From positions 7,750,001-7,814,000 of the forward strand of contig NC_092672.1 of the NCBI RefSeq assembly GCF_964355755.1: DNA of 64,000 nt, written 5' to 3'. A model generated the notes under the pieces. The model was not told the DNA's origin, made no database searches, and saw only the letters and a program-made list of their open reading frames with translations. This DNA is from Antedon mediterranea. Taxonomy: Eukaryota; Echinodermata; Crinoidea; Comatulida; Antedonidae. Each line of letters opens with the position of its first letter. The stretch's first letter is position 1. The translations under genes were made by a program, and so were the position numbers. Shown one piece after another: positions 51,152 through 61,778 of this stretch.

Positions 51152-51289
51152 CTGATATAATATCCCGGTGAGTTTGTGAACATTTGTTTAATCATTATAA
51201 ACATTTAAATTTAAATCGACGTTAATAACGTCAGTCATAAGCAGCAAGTTTGTTTTCCTTTTCCTCCTTGTTTTCTTAATTATTTTTTC

Positions 51290-51295
51290 TTTATT
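51290..51295 (-). terminator. Poly(A) signal of DED gene A
   Basis: AATAAA on the minus strand about 95 bases beyond the stop codon of gene A, in a T-rich (plus-strand) context. Confidence 0.5.
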
Positions 51296-51388
51296 TTATT
51301 ACTATAATTATATCAACACCGGCATGGCCTACTATAATAAATAGCCTATACATTAACAAAAAACATGATGTACTCATAGCGTCTTGCT

Positions 51389-53417
51389 TTAATACGTGTT
51401 TAATGCATCCACTTCTGCTATCATGCCATTTTCTCTTAGCATTTTAACGAATGTTTCCTTGGTCTTTGGAGTTAGTTTATTATTAAGTTCTAAGGACAAT
51501 ATGAGACGCCACTTATCTGTTTCTTTTATGTGAGAAAGCCCACACAATTTCAGAATTGTTTCTAAGTTTGTTTCTTCTACTTTAAATCCGAATTCGATTA
51601 CGTTTCGTCGATATTTTGAGATTTTGTGAACTTCGTCCATAGAGGCAGGATACTGATATGTCGGTATTTTCTTCTTGATAATTTCCTCAATTGGCCCTAC
51701 CCCACATAAAAACGCAGCTTCGGCGATAACATCTATGTTTGATGGACTAAGTTTACCACTACCTCGGAGTAAGTTAAACAAGTTAAATACGTCATCTTCT
51801 TTTTGAATTTCAGTTATACCGATTCTGTTAAAGTCGCATAGCAATACTTTCAGCATGTGGATTTTTCCAAACTCTTGCCAACGTTTTGATACGTTAACAA
51901 GTAGCTGTAAATATTCGGATTCAGGCAAGTCTGTAAAAAAAATACACATTTTAAAAAATATAATTATTTTACTAATAAAATATTAATTATCAACATCAAA
52001 ATTCAAGTCACTAAAATAAATTAAACAACGTGATGGTACAAAGTTGATCTCAATGTTATATACTAATTAAAATAGGCCTACTGTACATCTTTATTATTTA
52101 CACATTTTATAATAAAGATAAATATTATTCCAATTAATGATTTTTTTTATTGAACGTAAACAACTTTATCAGTTACTGAATCCTTGGCAAAATAGTAACA
52201 TTATGTTAATAAATATTAAAAAAATAGTATTCAATAAATATATATAGGCCTAAGGTAAATCTTACTATAAATTGGTCTGGCGTTGGTAGAGTGCTCTGTT
52301 TCTTTTTGGCATTCTGGGGTAAAACCTGTTTGTGTAAAAATATAACAGCTTTAAATACTATACTCAACTGTACCAGTAATCTTTGCGCCAAGTATGCCTA
52401 TTATGTATATAAACAATATGTATAGTTTAATTTTTTTTATCAGTAAGTACTGTCTATTGTATACCTTCATTTAGAATGGAAACAGCCGCTTTGAGATCTA
52501 TTCGTCCCAATTCTTTAATAAAGTCCGCCATCTTCGTAGGCGTGATCACCTGTTTATGCTCCAGATCCCTAATCATAGCCCAACTATCTGTATAGTTCTT
52601 CAATGGTGTGTTGCAGCTTGCATCAATCTTTGATACATCATTTGACGCAAGGCAGTGTCCAAATTTAAGTAATTTCTGCCTATATGCTGTGAACTTAGTA
52701 AATGGGGTTTGCTTGTCAACGAGGGGGAATGATGGTATCTTTCCTTTAAGCTCAGTTTCTAGAGAAAATTCGTCAGTCAACTTGATAGCATCATGCAAGA
52801 GAGTAAGATCTTGGTAACTAAATGCACCAGATGATTCTAGTGCATTTAACAGTTCTATCGTTTTAGTGATACCCGATAGTTTAGACTCTTTTACGTGATC
52901 TTTAAACAAAACCTTTAACATAACAAGTAGTCCACGAGCATCAAAATATTCGGAGACAGTTATTTTCAGAAACCTAAAATCTTTCTCAGGTATTCCTACA
53001 AATAATCAAAATAAAATGCATTAATATAAATGTCTTATTAGTAAGAATATGTTGATGAGTAGAGACATTTACTGCTCTATTTTGAACGAGGCGCGAGTCA
53101 AGTTTAAAATATTGCAGTCAATTTAAACGACGAATTAAGCGAATATAAAATTAAAATAGCATATAAGCTGTCAAAGGTTATCAAATTTTCCCAAATATTG
53201 CTTTCAAACTATTTCTATTTTCATTCTATTTTTCATTTTATGGTGTAGCACTATTTATAAAGTTTTTTATTGATCTTTAATCAAATAATCAAAAGACAAG
53301 ATGGTTAAACAAACATACTGTAATCAGCACAGTATTTAAACTTTTAATAATTAGTAAGACCGTACTTCATTTAGCCTAATTAAACACCTAAAATAGCCTA
53401 CCATTGTTTGAAGCCAT
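51389..53417 (-). CDS. Gene A: tandem DED-like protein with four death-fold domains
   Basis: Exons on the minus strand: 53402-53417 (ATG and five codons), 52465-52995, 52266-52313 (16-codon linker) and 51389-51930. Sum 1137 nt, 378 aa; every internal junction is phase 1. Each large exon (177 and about 180 residues) encodes two helical domains: a first one with M-L-K-V-L-L/F and a Leu-rich helix (about 7-93, 200-289), and a second one with Y-R-x-x-x-x-x-F-G, L-E and I/L-T-P (about 105-180, 300-376). Domain 2 ends E-L-G-R-I-D-L, the R-x-D-L motif of death effector domains; the other copies lack it. No enzyme domain or membrane segment follows, so an adaptor or filament-forming role in apoptosis or immune signalling is inferred. 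The DED assignment rests on pattern, not on a search. Confidence 0.75.
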
Positions 53418-54117
53418 GATAATGCAACTTTTCTGCTAATGTGTCTATTTCTGAATGAGAAAAAAATGAAATTAATATTTGCATATACTACAAATAGCCT
53501 ACACACTATAATAACGAGAATAGGCCTAATAGACAGATTATCAGAACTCGGTAATTATTAGGGGAGAAATTATTATATAGCCGTTTCTACCTTGTCCTAC
53601 TGGATAAGGTTCTATTCTCTTAAAATAATTATCTAAAACGTTATTTTACAGCCATCGTGCATCTGGAGAGTTTGGTGAGCCGAGCTCAGGATCTCTTCCT
53701 GGGTGTCGGACAAAATGGCGATTCATAAGACTCCAATACCGAAAACTTATGTGACGTTGCTGAAAAATGATATCTGCCATATATTTTCTAGATGATCCCT
53801 GAAAACAATAGGGTTTTATAAGCCTAGCTATGGCACCACTTTGTAACCCAACGAACTACTTTACAATGTTAAATGACAAACTAAAACTAAATAAAATAAG
53901 CTTCTATCAATTGTCAAAGCATAACATTTAAAAGAATTCGTAAAAAATAAGAAAAACTAATGAAAAAAATAACAAAAATTTGCTTACGATCTACTTTGCG
54001 TGCTGTTTCCTGGTCAATCTCTCCTATATTGGATAATTGTTGTTGTTGGGGACGCTATAATGTTAATTTAAAGAGATTGCTTAGTCATTGAAATGAATCG
54101 GGGTAATCTCAATTTTA

Positions 54118-54129
54118 GGGGAAATTCCC
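54118..54129. promoter_or_regulatory. Palindromic kappaB (Rel/NF-kB) site
   Basis: GGGGAAATTCCC contains GGGAAATTCC, an exact match to the GGGRNWYYCC consensus. It lies about 700 bases from the gene A start codon and about 1.2 kb before the gene B untranslated exon. Binding is inferred from the motif alone. Confidence 0.55.
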
Positions 54130-54164
54130 AGGAGTTCTAAAGTTGTATTTACTAGGTCTACTCC

Positions 54165-54437
54165 AGTGGTACATCACCAAACCAATAAACAGTACATATT
54201 TTTGTTATTCCACCCAGCCGCCTTAAGACCTATGGTGATCGAGCCTTTGCAGTTGCAGCTCCTAAACTGTGGAACAATCTTCCTGACCCTATCTAATAAA
54301 AATGCATCCTCTATCACAGTTTTCAAAACACTCTTAAAAACCTATCTTTTTTCTTTGTAATTTCTTTCTGTTTTTTCTCTCAGTGCTTTGGGACAATATT
54401 TTGATTGTAAAAGCGCTTTATAAATCAAACAACATTA
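54165..54437 (+). mobile_element. LINE 3' remnant (L2/CR1-like)
   Basis: Two frames, offset by a frameshift, read R-x-Y-G-D-R-A-F-A-V-A-A-P-K-L-W-N-N-L-P and then S-I-T-V-F-K-T-L-L-K-T-Y-L-F. Together these are the C-terminal signature of LINE reverse-transcriptase ORFs. A 3' end with GTGCTTTGGGACAATATTTT and AAAGCGCTTTATAAATCAAA follows, typical of L2/CR1-type tails. 5'-truncated and non-functional. Confidence 0.8.
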
Positions 54438-55106
54438 TTTACAATTTTAGCGTTGATCACGTGTCTACGGTGGGTTAATAGGCATTGTGTGTGTGGGTTA
54501 GTAGGTCTACTGCGTAATCATGGAATCCCGTGGTAATAACGATTAGGCCTATCAAAATACAATTGACATCATATTTACGTTTTTATCTTATCTTTCTGTT
54601 TGCCAGTATCACTGAAATTCCTGCAGTCTATAAACAATATTATTGTTGGAAAATAAAATGCAATGGAAGGTTTAATATACATTTTATTCGTTGACAAGAC
54701 AAAATCTTTTAGAAATTTGAACGATCAAAACATTATTTCTGGCACACAAAATGTAATAATAAAGAAACTTTTTTTAATGTTTTTTTTTCTTTTAATGAAA
54801 TATTCTGTGTTACATAGTAGTAGATCTACTTATATATACTATAATACTTGAAAGATTATATAAATTGTCAGTTAAAATAACCCTGCTGATACCCAAAAGT
54901 GATTAGGCCTATATTATGTTTTTGGTGCCATTGGTAAACAATATGAATAATACGGGCGCAGAATTAATTCTGTCTAGGCCTACACAGAATTGTTTTTGTC
55001 CTAATAGAATCAACTATGTGTCACATAATTGTATTAAGGCGACAAAATGAGTAATGTACCGAACGGCCCCCGTAGAATAAGCCTCTGTTTTTGTAATTAA
55101 CTTTCC

Positions 55107-55117
55107 GGGGAAAACCC
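55107..55117. promoter_or_regulatory. kappaB-like site upstream of gene B
   Basis: GGGGAAAACCC resembles a Rel site with a weaker right half (the consensus expects YYCC). It is followed by an ETS-like CTTCCGGAA. It lies about 175 bases before the TATA-like element of gene B. Confidence 0.35.
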
Positions 55118-55282
55118 TGCTTCCGGAATTATATTATCTGCGATAGAACCACCGAGAGCTTTACATCGCATGTTCAGTGGATGGAGTAGCTTGGAGAGGA
55201 TATCACGGAATGGAATTTTTGTGACGGTTTCGATAAATTTGTTTCGAATAATAAGGAAATTTCTATTCTATATATAACTAGG

Positions 55283-55292
55283 CTATATATAG
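55283..55292 (+). promoter_or_regulatory. TATA-like element of gene B
   Basis: CTATATATAG, about 110 bases before a strong splice donor (GTAAGC at 55402), so transcription may start near 55315 and produce a short untranslated first exon. A similar arrangement (AAATATAAC near 60373, donor at 60481) precedes gene C. Confidence 0.35.
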
Positions 55293-55894
55293 TATAATCT
55301 CACGTTTTTTTATCTTTAAAATACCATGGTCCAATCAATCCAGAGTAAACGTTACATGTGACTCTGGAGCATCGTCCGCGGAGCACACACCTTGTTTTTT
55401 GGTAAGCATTCATCTTAATAATTGGTTGTTTATTCAATATTTGAGTAATGTAAAACAGGATATCGCAGTTTTTTAGATCATAAATTAGCAATCTAATATT
55501 ATGTGAAGTTAAATTGATTGTTTTTACATTATATGATAACTTTTAGCGATGCCGGGTGTAGGGAGTGTTAGTTCACTCACTGTCATTGTTATCATGCTTT
55601 GTTACTGTTTACAAAACCTCAAATTCGTGGCTGTAGCCGTAGCTGATTTTTCGGTCACCACACACTTTGAGATGAAGCCTAGAAATTTAGGCCTTCCTGT
55701 TTACCTGGATATCGGATTTTGGTATAATACATTGATTAATAATATTGTACCTAATTAAATATTCTATATCTTCATTTTCTGAATTGTTCAATTTAATGTA
55801 CGGTAATTTATATTCAAATAATGTCGGAATACAAACAAATTTTATATTTTCAATTATAGATTTGAAATAATTATAAATTTTCAATCAATCAATC

Positions 55895-58800
55895 ATGTCG
55901 GTAAGTTAATAATATGCCGTAATTAATTATTTTTTATTTCTTATAATCTAGACTCATACATACTTTTAAAACAATGTATAGGCCTATAAAACTACTTAGA
56001 TAGGTCATGGAGCACTAAGCTAATTCCGCCAGGTGGAAGGCTCACTAATCTGTTTTTCACAGGCGGATCGGATGCAGACAGTAGTAAGTTAGAAACAAAA
56101 TAAAACAACCCTGAACTTGAACCTATAGACACACACATATCGCCCAGTTAGTTGTATTATAATAATCATAATAAGTATAACCTTTATTGAAAGAATAAAT
56201 AGAATCGTTTTAATAGTGTTTAAGCTTTAGGTAAACCTATAAATAATCAATTGAAATCATTTTTTTCAACACTTAAGATCACAGCATAATCATCTTATCA
56301 AAAAGTATTATGAAAATAGCAACACACGATAGTCTAATAAACAGTGATGTTCATCATCAATTCAATTCATTTAAATTATTGATGATCGATTAATAATTTC
56401 CTTTCAGGAAAGAAAATATGTTATGCTTAGTTATCAATGGGATCACCAAGTGTAAGTTCCATTTTTACGATAATACCTATCTATACCAAGCCTTCTAATC
56501 TAAGGGATTGTTAGGCCTACTATTTTATTTAATTTTAATATGTAAACGTAATTATTTTTGCCAGGTTAGTTGCAATATTGATTCATATTTTATGTTTTTT
56601 ACTTTTCTGAGTAAATTGCTTTTTACAATGAAAATAACACACTAGTTTAACACCCAACGACAATTATTTTATTACTTTAATCAAAACAGTAATTTGAAAT
56701 TGAATTGTCATCGATTTAGGCTTGTTTCCAACTCTAGTCCCTATCAAAACCTTATGATTGGTTTTGTTACACGTTAGTACTCATAAGTGGTGATATTAGT
56801 TCAAGTTCAATAATCAATTTGAGTAGTAGTATATGTTATTTTACAACAAATGATTGGTTTTGAAATTAAATTTGACGATTTTGATGTTTTTAAAATAATT
56901 ACCATAATATATTCAAAACATTCCGAATGATTGTCTCTTCATTAGAATCGTTAAAAATATAAGGTATCGTTTATGGCAAGAAGGGTACAGGGTGTGGATA
57001 GATATTGATGCGAAGGATGGAATGAAAAACTATATTTACAGTGACATGCCTAATGCTGTAAAAGACGCCAGAGTCGTGATAGGCTGTTTATCTAAAGCAT
57101 ACGAGAAAAGTGACAATTGTAAACGTGGTAAGCTATAGAATTTAAAATACACCTAGAAAAAAAAAACAAATAGTCCAGATATCATACGTTGACAACTAAA
57201 AGTGACCCGTCAACTAGTCTACTAGAAATGGAGCTGAAGAGTCATTCCAATCTTTTTTACCATATTATTACTATGATATAATTTATTCAACTTTAAAAAA
57301 AAACTATTAGGCCTAAATCTATCATTTTTATTTTATTTAGAGGGAAATTGCATCGGTGATTAAAAGAAAGAGTGTATTCCACTAATAGTGGAGAAGGGTT
57401 ATACACGAAACGATTGGGTTCAGGGAATATTTGCAGGACAATTGTACATTAATTTTTCAAATATAGAATGTTTTGAAGCCAAGTTTCAGGAATTGCTTGT
57501 AAGACTACAAAACTTATACCCAGATTTAGTAAGTTGACATCATTAGTGTTGTATATTGTATAGGCCCTATAGTTCAGGAGTTAAAATGTAAAGATAAAAT
57601 TTAAAATAAACTTAAGTCTTTTAATAATCTAACATAATTCATTATAGGCCTGAATAAGCGGATAAACCATTTTTCATTTGACAGAATCCACAGAAAAATA
57701 ACCCAATACCAGCTAAACTAACGCCCCCTGAATCGCTTTCATCTCTCGGAAATCCAGGTCAGTATTAATCATTATGAACGATCAGGTGGAACAATAGACT
57801 ACTACTAAAGCTTTGTATTTGCTTTAGATAGCAGCAGTACTACTGTGGGGCGATGAACTTTGTTTTCAACACCAGTAATTCTGTATTCTATTTACAAGAA
57901 GTCTCTATATTGTTGCCCTGGAAATCACAAATAATGACAAGGCCCAAGGAAGAGTGCATCTGGTTGAATCTCCCGTATGTGTACAATATACATACAAGAG
58001 TCTTAAAAGGGTAACATTTAATAAAATCGCGCGTAGAAGTAGTAAACGGAAAATAGGAAATTCGTGGTTATGGGAGGTGTCCGTATTATGAGAATATCTG
58101 CACAAACATTGAGATTCCACTGTCTTACCAAGGAGGTATAAAAAATACCTCCCTGGTCTTGCTGTCTATATACAACGTACCGTTGTGTACTACGATATAT
58201 CATCCAAATATCCTCTCTAAAATCATTGTGCACTATTTTGTTTTTTTTAAGAAACATTACAGTATTAAATATATATTTTAGATCCGCCAAGTACATCTTC
58301 AGATACCCCACCATCCCCACCGCCACAAGAAGCGGATAGGACAGACTATGCACGTCCGTTATCAGGTATATGCTTTAGCTAAAATTAATATTTCATTTTA
58401 ATAAATCTCAATAAATGCTTCTCCGAATTGGTTCGTATGACACAACACAATAAACTAATTGGAAGTAAGCAATTGTCCGAACTGTCGCCCGTCATTGGGC
58501 GGCAGCTTTAACTTGTAAATACAGTTATCAGATACTTCTAGTATCTATAGTATTTACTTATTTTATTATGTTATTGTTATTAACATTATCTAAAACTAGT
58601 AACCAGGCACTTTGTCTAATTATAGCAATATAATTATGTAACTTTGTTGTAGGCACAGACTTATCAGTCCCGGACTTTAATAATTTGTTAACGAGGGTAT
58701 CTAATTGGTGTGACAAGCAGGGCCGAGGAAAATATTTAAACAAGATGAAAATGGTGATTAGCGAGTTCAAAAGCAAGATTACACTTGTCGACATCCAGTC

Positions 58801-59209
58801 TATGACGAGAACCCATGGTCTGATTAGCTTACTTGTCACCTCCGGAATTATCAAACAAACAAACATACAAGTGCTCATCGAAGTTATGAAACTTTGTGGG
58901 ATGGGTGGTGTTGAAAGCGTGATTAAGCCAGAATGGAACTTACCAAAATTCGAAGAGGTTCCAATCACAACATTTTCGGATCACCGTAGAAAACTATTAC
59001 AATTCGGTAACACAGTCAGCGATGACAACATGAGAACCATTGGACAATTGTATGGCATTGAGGGAGAAACTGATCCGTATTCTTTAATCCTACAATTAGA
59101 AATGGAAGGATATATTACAGAAAGAGGCACGATGAATGAATTCATTGATAAACTGAAAGATTATAAGATGGTTAATGAAATTAATGCACTGACGAGTTTA
59201 AATGACTAA
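55895..59209 (+). CDS. Gene B: TIR plus two DED-like domains, with in-frame stop
   Basis: Exons: 55895-55900, 56063-56083, 56408-56451, 56946-57127, 57341-57528, 57685-57757, 58282-58365, 58653-59209. Total 1155 nt (385 codons with both stops), all junctions in phase. Residues about 12-145 form a TIR domain: V-M-L-S-Y-Q-W-D at the start, R-V-W-I-D-I-D before a BB-loop-like segment, S-D-N-C-K-R-E with Glu at the position of the NADase glutamate of SARM1-type TIRs, then I-P-L-I-V-E-K-G-Y and D-W-V-Q-G. A Ser/Pro-rich linker (148-199) leads to two DED-like domains (about 203-384) homologous to the gene A modules. Codon 92 (57361-57363) is TAA in the conserved frame, so the copy is either a pseudogene, a nonsense allele, or spliced through another acceptor at 57370 that drops exactly 30 nt. 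Confidence 0.7.
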
Positions 59210-59732
59210 ATGACCATCTTATAGATTCGAATCGAATCATTCCGCGGTAGTTACACATAGATAGATTATTTTGAGTATCGATTTATACTTTATGAAGCGT
59301 AAATCTCAGAAATGAGGTCATGTACTATATTAACCAATATTTACTTTTGATTATACAGAAACGAAAATGTATGATTAAGTATAGGCCTAATAGACCCATA
59401 ATACTCTACAGTGTCACTCAAGACCGAATGTCCAAATGTTAGTATCCGAGAACAAAAATGAATTGAATTTTTTCGACATTTTTATAAAATACTTTACTTT
59501 TATTTATGGCCAAAGTTTCATTTTATACGGTATCACCAATTGTCAATTTAGTTAAACCATGTAAAATATATAATTTGGCAATTTTAGAGGGGAAAAGCGG
59601 CTATATTTATCTTAATAAGATTAATGTATTATGTTCAAATTTGTTTATACTGATATACATATCCATAATGTTATCAAAGTGTAGTTTCTCAATTGATTTT
59701 TTAATGTTTTAACCAAAGACTTGATAATTGTT

Positions 59733-59738
59733 AATAAA
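59733..59738 (+). terminator. Candidate poly(A) signal of gene B
   Basis: AATAAA about 525 bases past the stop codon at 59207-59209. No nearer canonical hexamer was noticed. Confidence 0.4.
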
Positions 59739-61126
59739 AGTATTCTAAAGGTATTTTGTAATGTGTGTCTTTTGTTGAATTGGTACAACCTGCGTGTCAA
59801 TATAATCAGACTGGCATTGTTACTGAGCTCTTACGATAATTTAATATGTTACCGGTATGTTTTTGGATGAAAATTGAATAGGTTTTATATTTCAGATATC
59901 CAAAATATATGTATCACGGTCATTGCTGTGTTGTTGCACTTGTGCTGGGCTACTTATAATTTATCTTTGTTTATATCATCTCATCAATAATTTTATTATG
60001 GTTTCATCCTTTTGTTTTTATTGTAAATAAATCAGTTGTGTGGTAATCTTTACCGGTTTGTATTGTTTCTTTGAGTTAACTGTAGGCCTAACTTTATTAT
60101 GCGTGAAAGCCTTGAGTGTACATGAGTGTGTTCTTCATCATTACTGTGGCCAATGATTGTGAGATTTTTGTATTTTTCCCTTCATCTATTTTCAATTTTA
60201 AGCTGATTTTACCAGGACATTTATAACTCATACATTCTTCCAGATAAACGTTTCCACTTGAATAGTCAATCAAGTTTATATAATGACGATAAGGATCGAT
60301 AGTTTAATATTTTTGCTTTGGTCTGTTGCTTCGTCATACGTACAACAATAGCATCAGGAAAAATTCTGCTCTAAATATAACTCGCGTTTCAACGATTTCT
60401 TTCAAATGCTTTGTTCAATTGGAAACGACTTCAAACAGTATATCAGCTGAGCGCATAGGATAATTACTTCTAGGTGTTTGGTAAGCATTCACTTCAATAT
60501 TCTTTTTTAAAATAAACATATATTTGTTATTCAAACAGAAAATAAAGGTTGTTTAGATCATGAAGAAAGCTAATATTGTAAAATTAAACCAATTATTTTA
60601 CCTTTTTACGTGCGGTTTAGAAAAAACGGTTATCACTAATCAGTTAGGGTTCACCTTGTATGGCCTACATGGCTTAACGTAATGCTTTATTACCTGATCA
60701 CGTTGCGTAAGCTAAATTGTCACAAACAAGGCTTATATCTAATCACATACACTGTCTATATTTTTTATTATATATTGTCTTTACTATATATTTCACACTT
60801 CAACGTTCCATATCATTTTATTCTAAATTAAAATTGATTTTAATTTAATTGTGTATCATAACCCGTAGGTGAAAATAAGGGCGTGGTTTATAACGACATT
60901 ATAATTATATGCTAAGAATTTATTTATTATGCTAAAATGATTTTCTCATCATTTGTAAATGTTTGGATTCAATCTGACATTATTTTAACTCATTTTTAAA
61001 TGAAAATTAGAAACATTTATTCCACAAAGATGTCAATCTATTTATATTGTACTAGTGCTTGTGGTATGTTTGTTCCTGTTGGACTTCCTTCATTCTATGA
61101 ATTAATGAGGAAATGTGTTATATATA

Positions 61127-61430
61127 GTACCGCGGCCTTACCACGTTGAAACACCGGTTCTCGTCAGATCACCGAAGTTAAGCAACGTTGGGCCTGATGG
61201 GAGACCATCTGGGAATACCGGGTGCTGTATATGGAGCTGGGGTCCCATTAAGCATTTGAAATCAGCACGTCTGGCTCTTATGGCAGCCCTGCATCTAGTA
61301 TATGCCTCAGACGTATTGGCTTATGCCTCTCCTCTAATTAAGGTGGGCACTGGACAAGAGAAGCCCTTGGTCAATTTTGGGACCAGCCAAAGGTGCTTTA
61401 CATGATTGTAAGACTAATTGACATGAGTCG
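61127..61430 (+). mobile_element. 5S-rRNA-derived SINE (SINE3-like)
   Basis: 61127-61230 is clearly 5S rRNA-like: ACCGCGGCCTTACCAC, GATCACCGAAGTTAAGCAAC, GGGCCTGATGGGAGACC, GGGAATACCGGGTGCTGTA. Compared with a normal 5S of about 120 nt, roughly 12 bases are missing after GGGCCTG, between the intermediate element and box C of the internal promoter. About 200 further bases of non-5S sequence follow, including GTGCTTTACATGATTGTAAG, which fits a SINE body and LINE-like tail. 5S-headed SINEs (SINE3/DeuSINE) are known in deuterostomes; membership here is inferred. The long open frame across it is incidental. Confidence 0.75.
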
Positions 61431-61778
61431 GCCGTATTAATCTAGACCTTTTTATTCGTATTTAATATTTTGTTTATTTTTCTTATGTCTGTCTTATCTG
61501 AAATAAAAGTATCACATTACATTACTGTAGGCCTACATTACAATTTTTAAAAAGATTAATATTTTATTCTTAGTTGGTAAAATGGTATGGTAAAAATACA
61601 TTTTGATATTTTCGTTAATGGTATATTATATAAAATTTCGTTCTTTCTAAGTAGGCCCTATATAGGTTCGTTATTAACCTATTTCATATATTTATTTTCT
61701 GACACTATTTCTACAATATTCCCGATTCATCCAATTGTATGTATAAATTTCTCAACAGGTATTGTTTCCTATTTACAG

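Larger units (their letters stand above)
53418..55894. promoter_or_regulatory. Head-to-head promoter region of genes A and B
   Basis: Probable 5' untranslated exons of gene A lie at its left: a donor-like GGCT|GTAAAA is on the minus strand near 53650, with an acceptor just upstream of the gene A ATG. A LINE remnant sits at 54165-54437. Toward gene B come a kappaB-like site, a TATATATA element and a likely untranslated exon ending at 55401 (TTTTG|GTAAGC), with the next acceptor at 55858-55859. An open frame at 55549-55758 with an acceptor two bases before its ATG could be an alternative first exon. Confidence 0.45.
59210..61778. other. Intergenic and 5' region of gene C
   Basis: AATAAA occurs at 59733-59738 (about 525 bases after the gene B stop) and again near 60026. 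A donor TTTG|GTAAGCATTCA at 60480/60481 shares 15 bases with the donor of the gene B untranslated exon at 55401, so a gene C untranslated exon probably ends here. A 5S-derived SINE occupies 61127 to about 61430. No coding exon seen before 61779. Confidence 0.5.

Noticed and set aside
54166-54360. 64-codon open frame as a host gene
   Set aside because: The end of the frame is the LINE C-terminal signature, with the preceding part in another frame; a dead retrotransposon end explains it.
57371-57528. Start of TIR exon 5 at the downstream acceptor as the default model
   Set aside because: The acceptor context is purine-rich and using it would delete 10 residues from a length-conserved TIR segment; kept only as an alternative that bypasses the stop.
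61115-61405. 96-codon open frame on the plus strand
   Set aside because: It runs through the 5S-derived SINE; the reading frame has no independent support.
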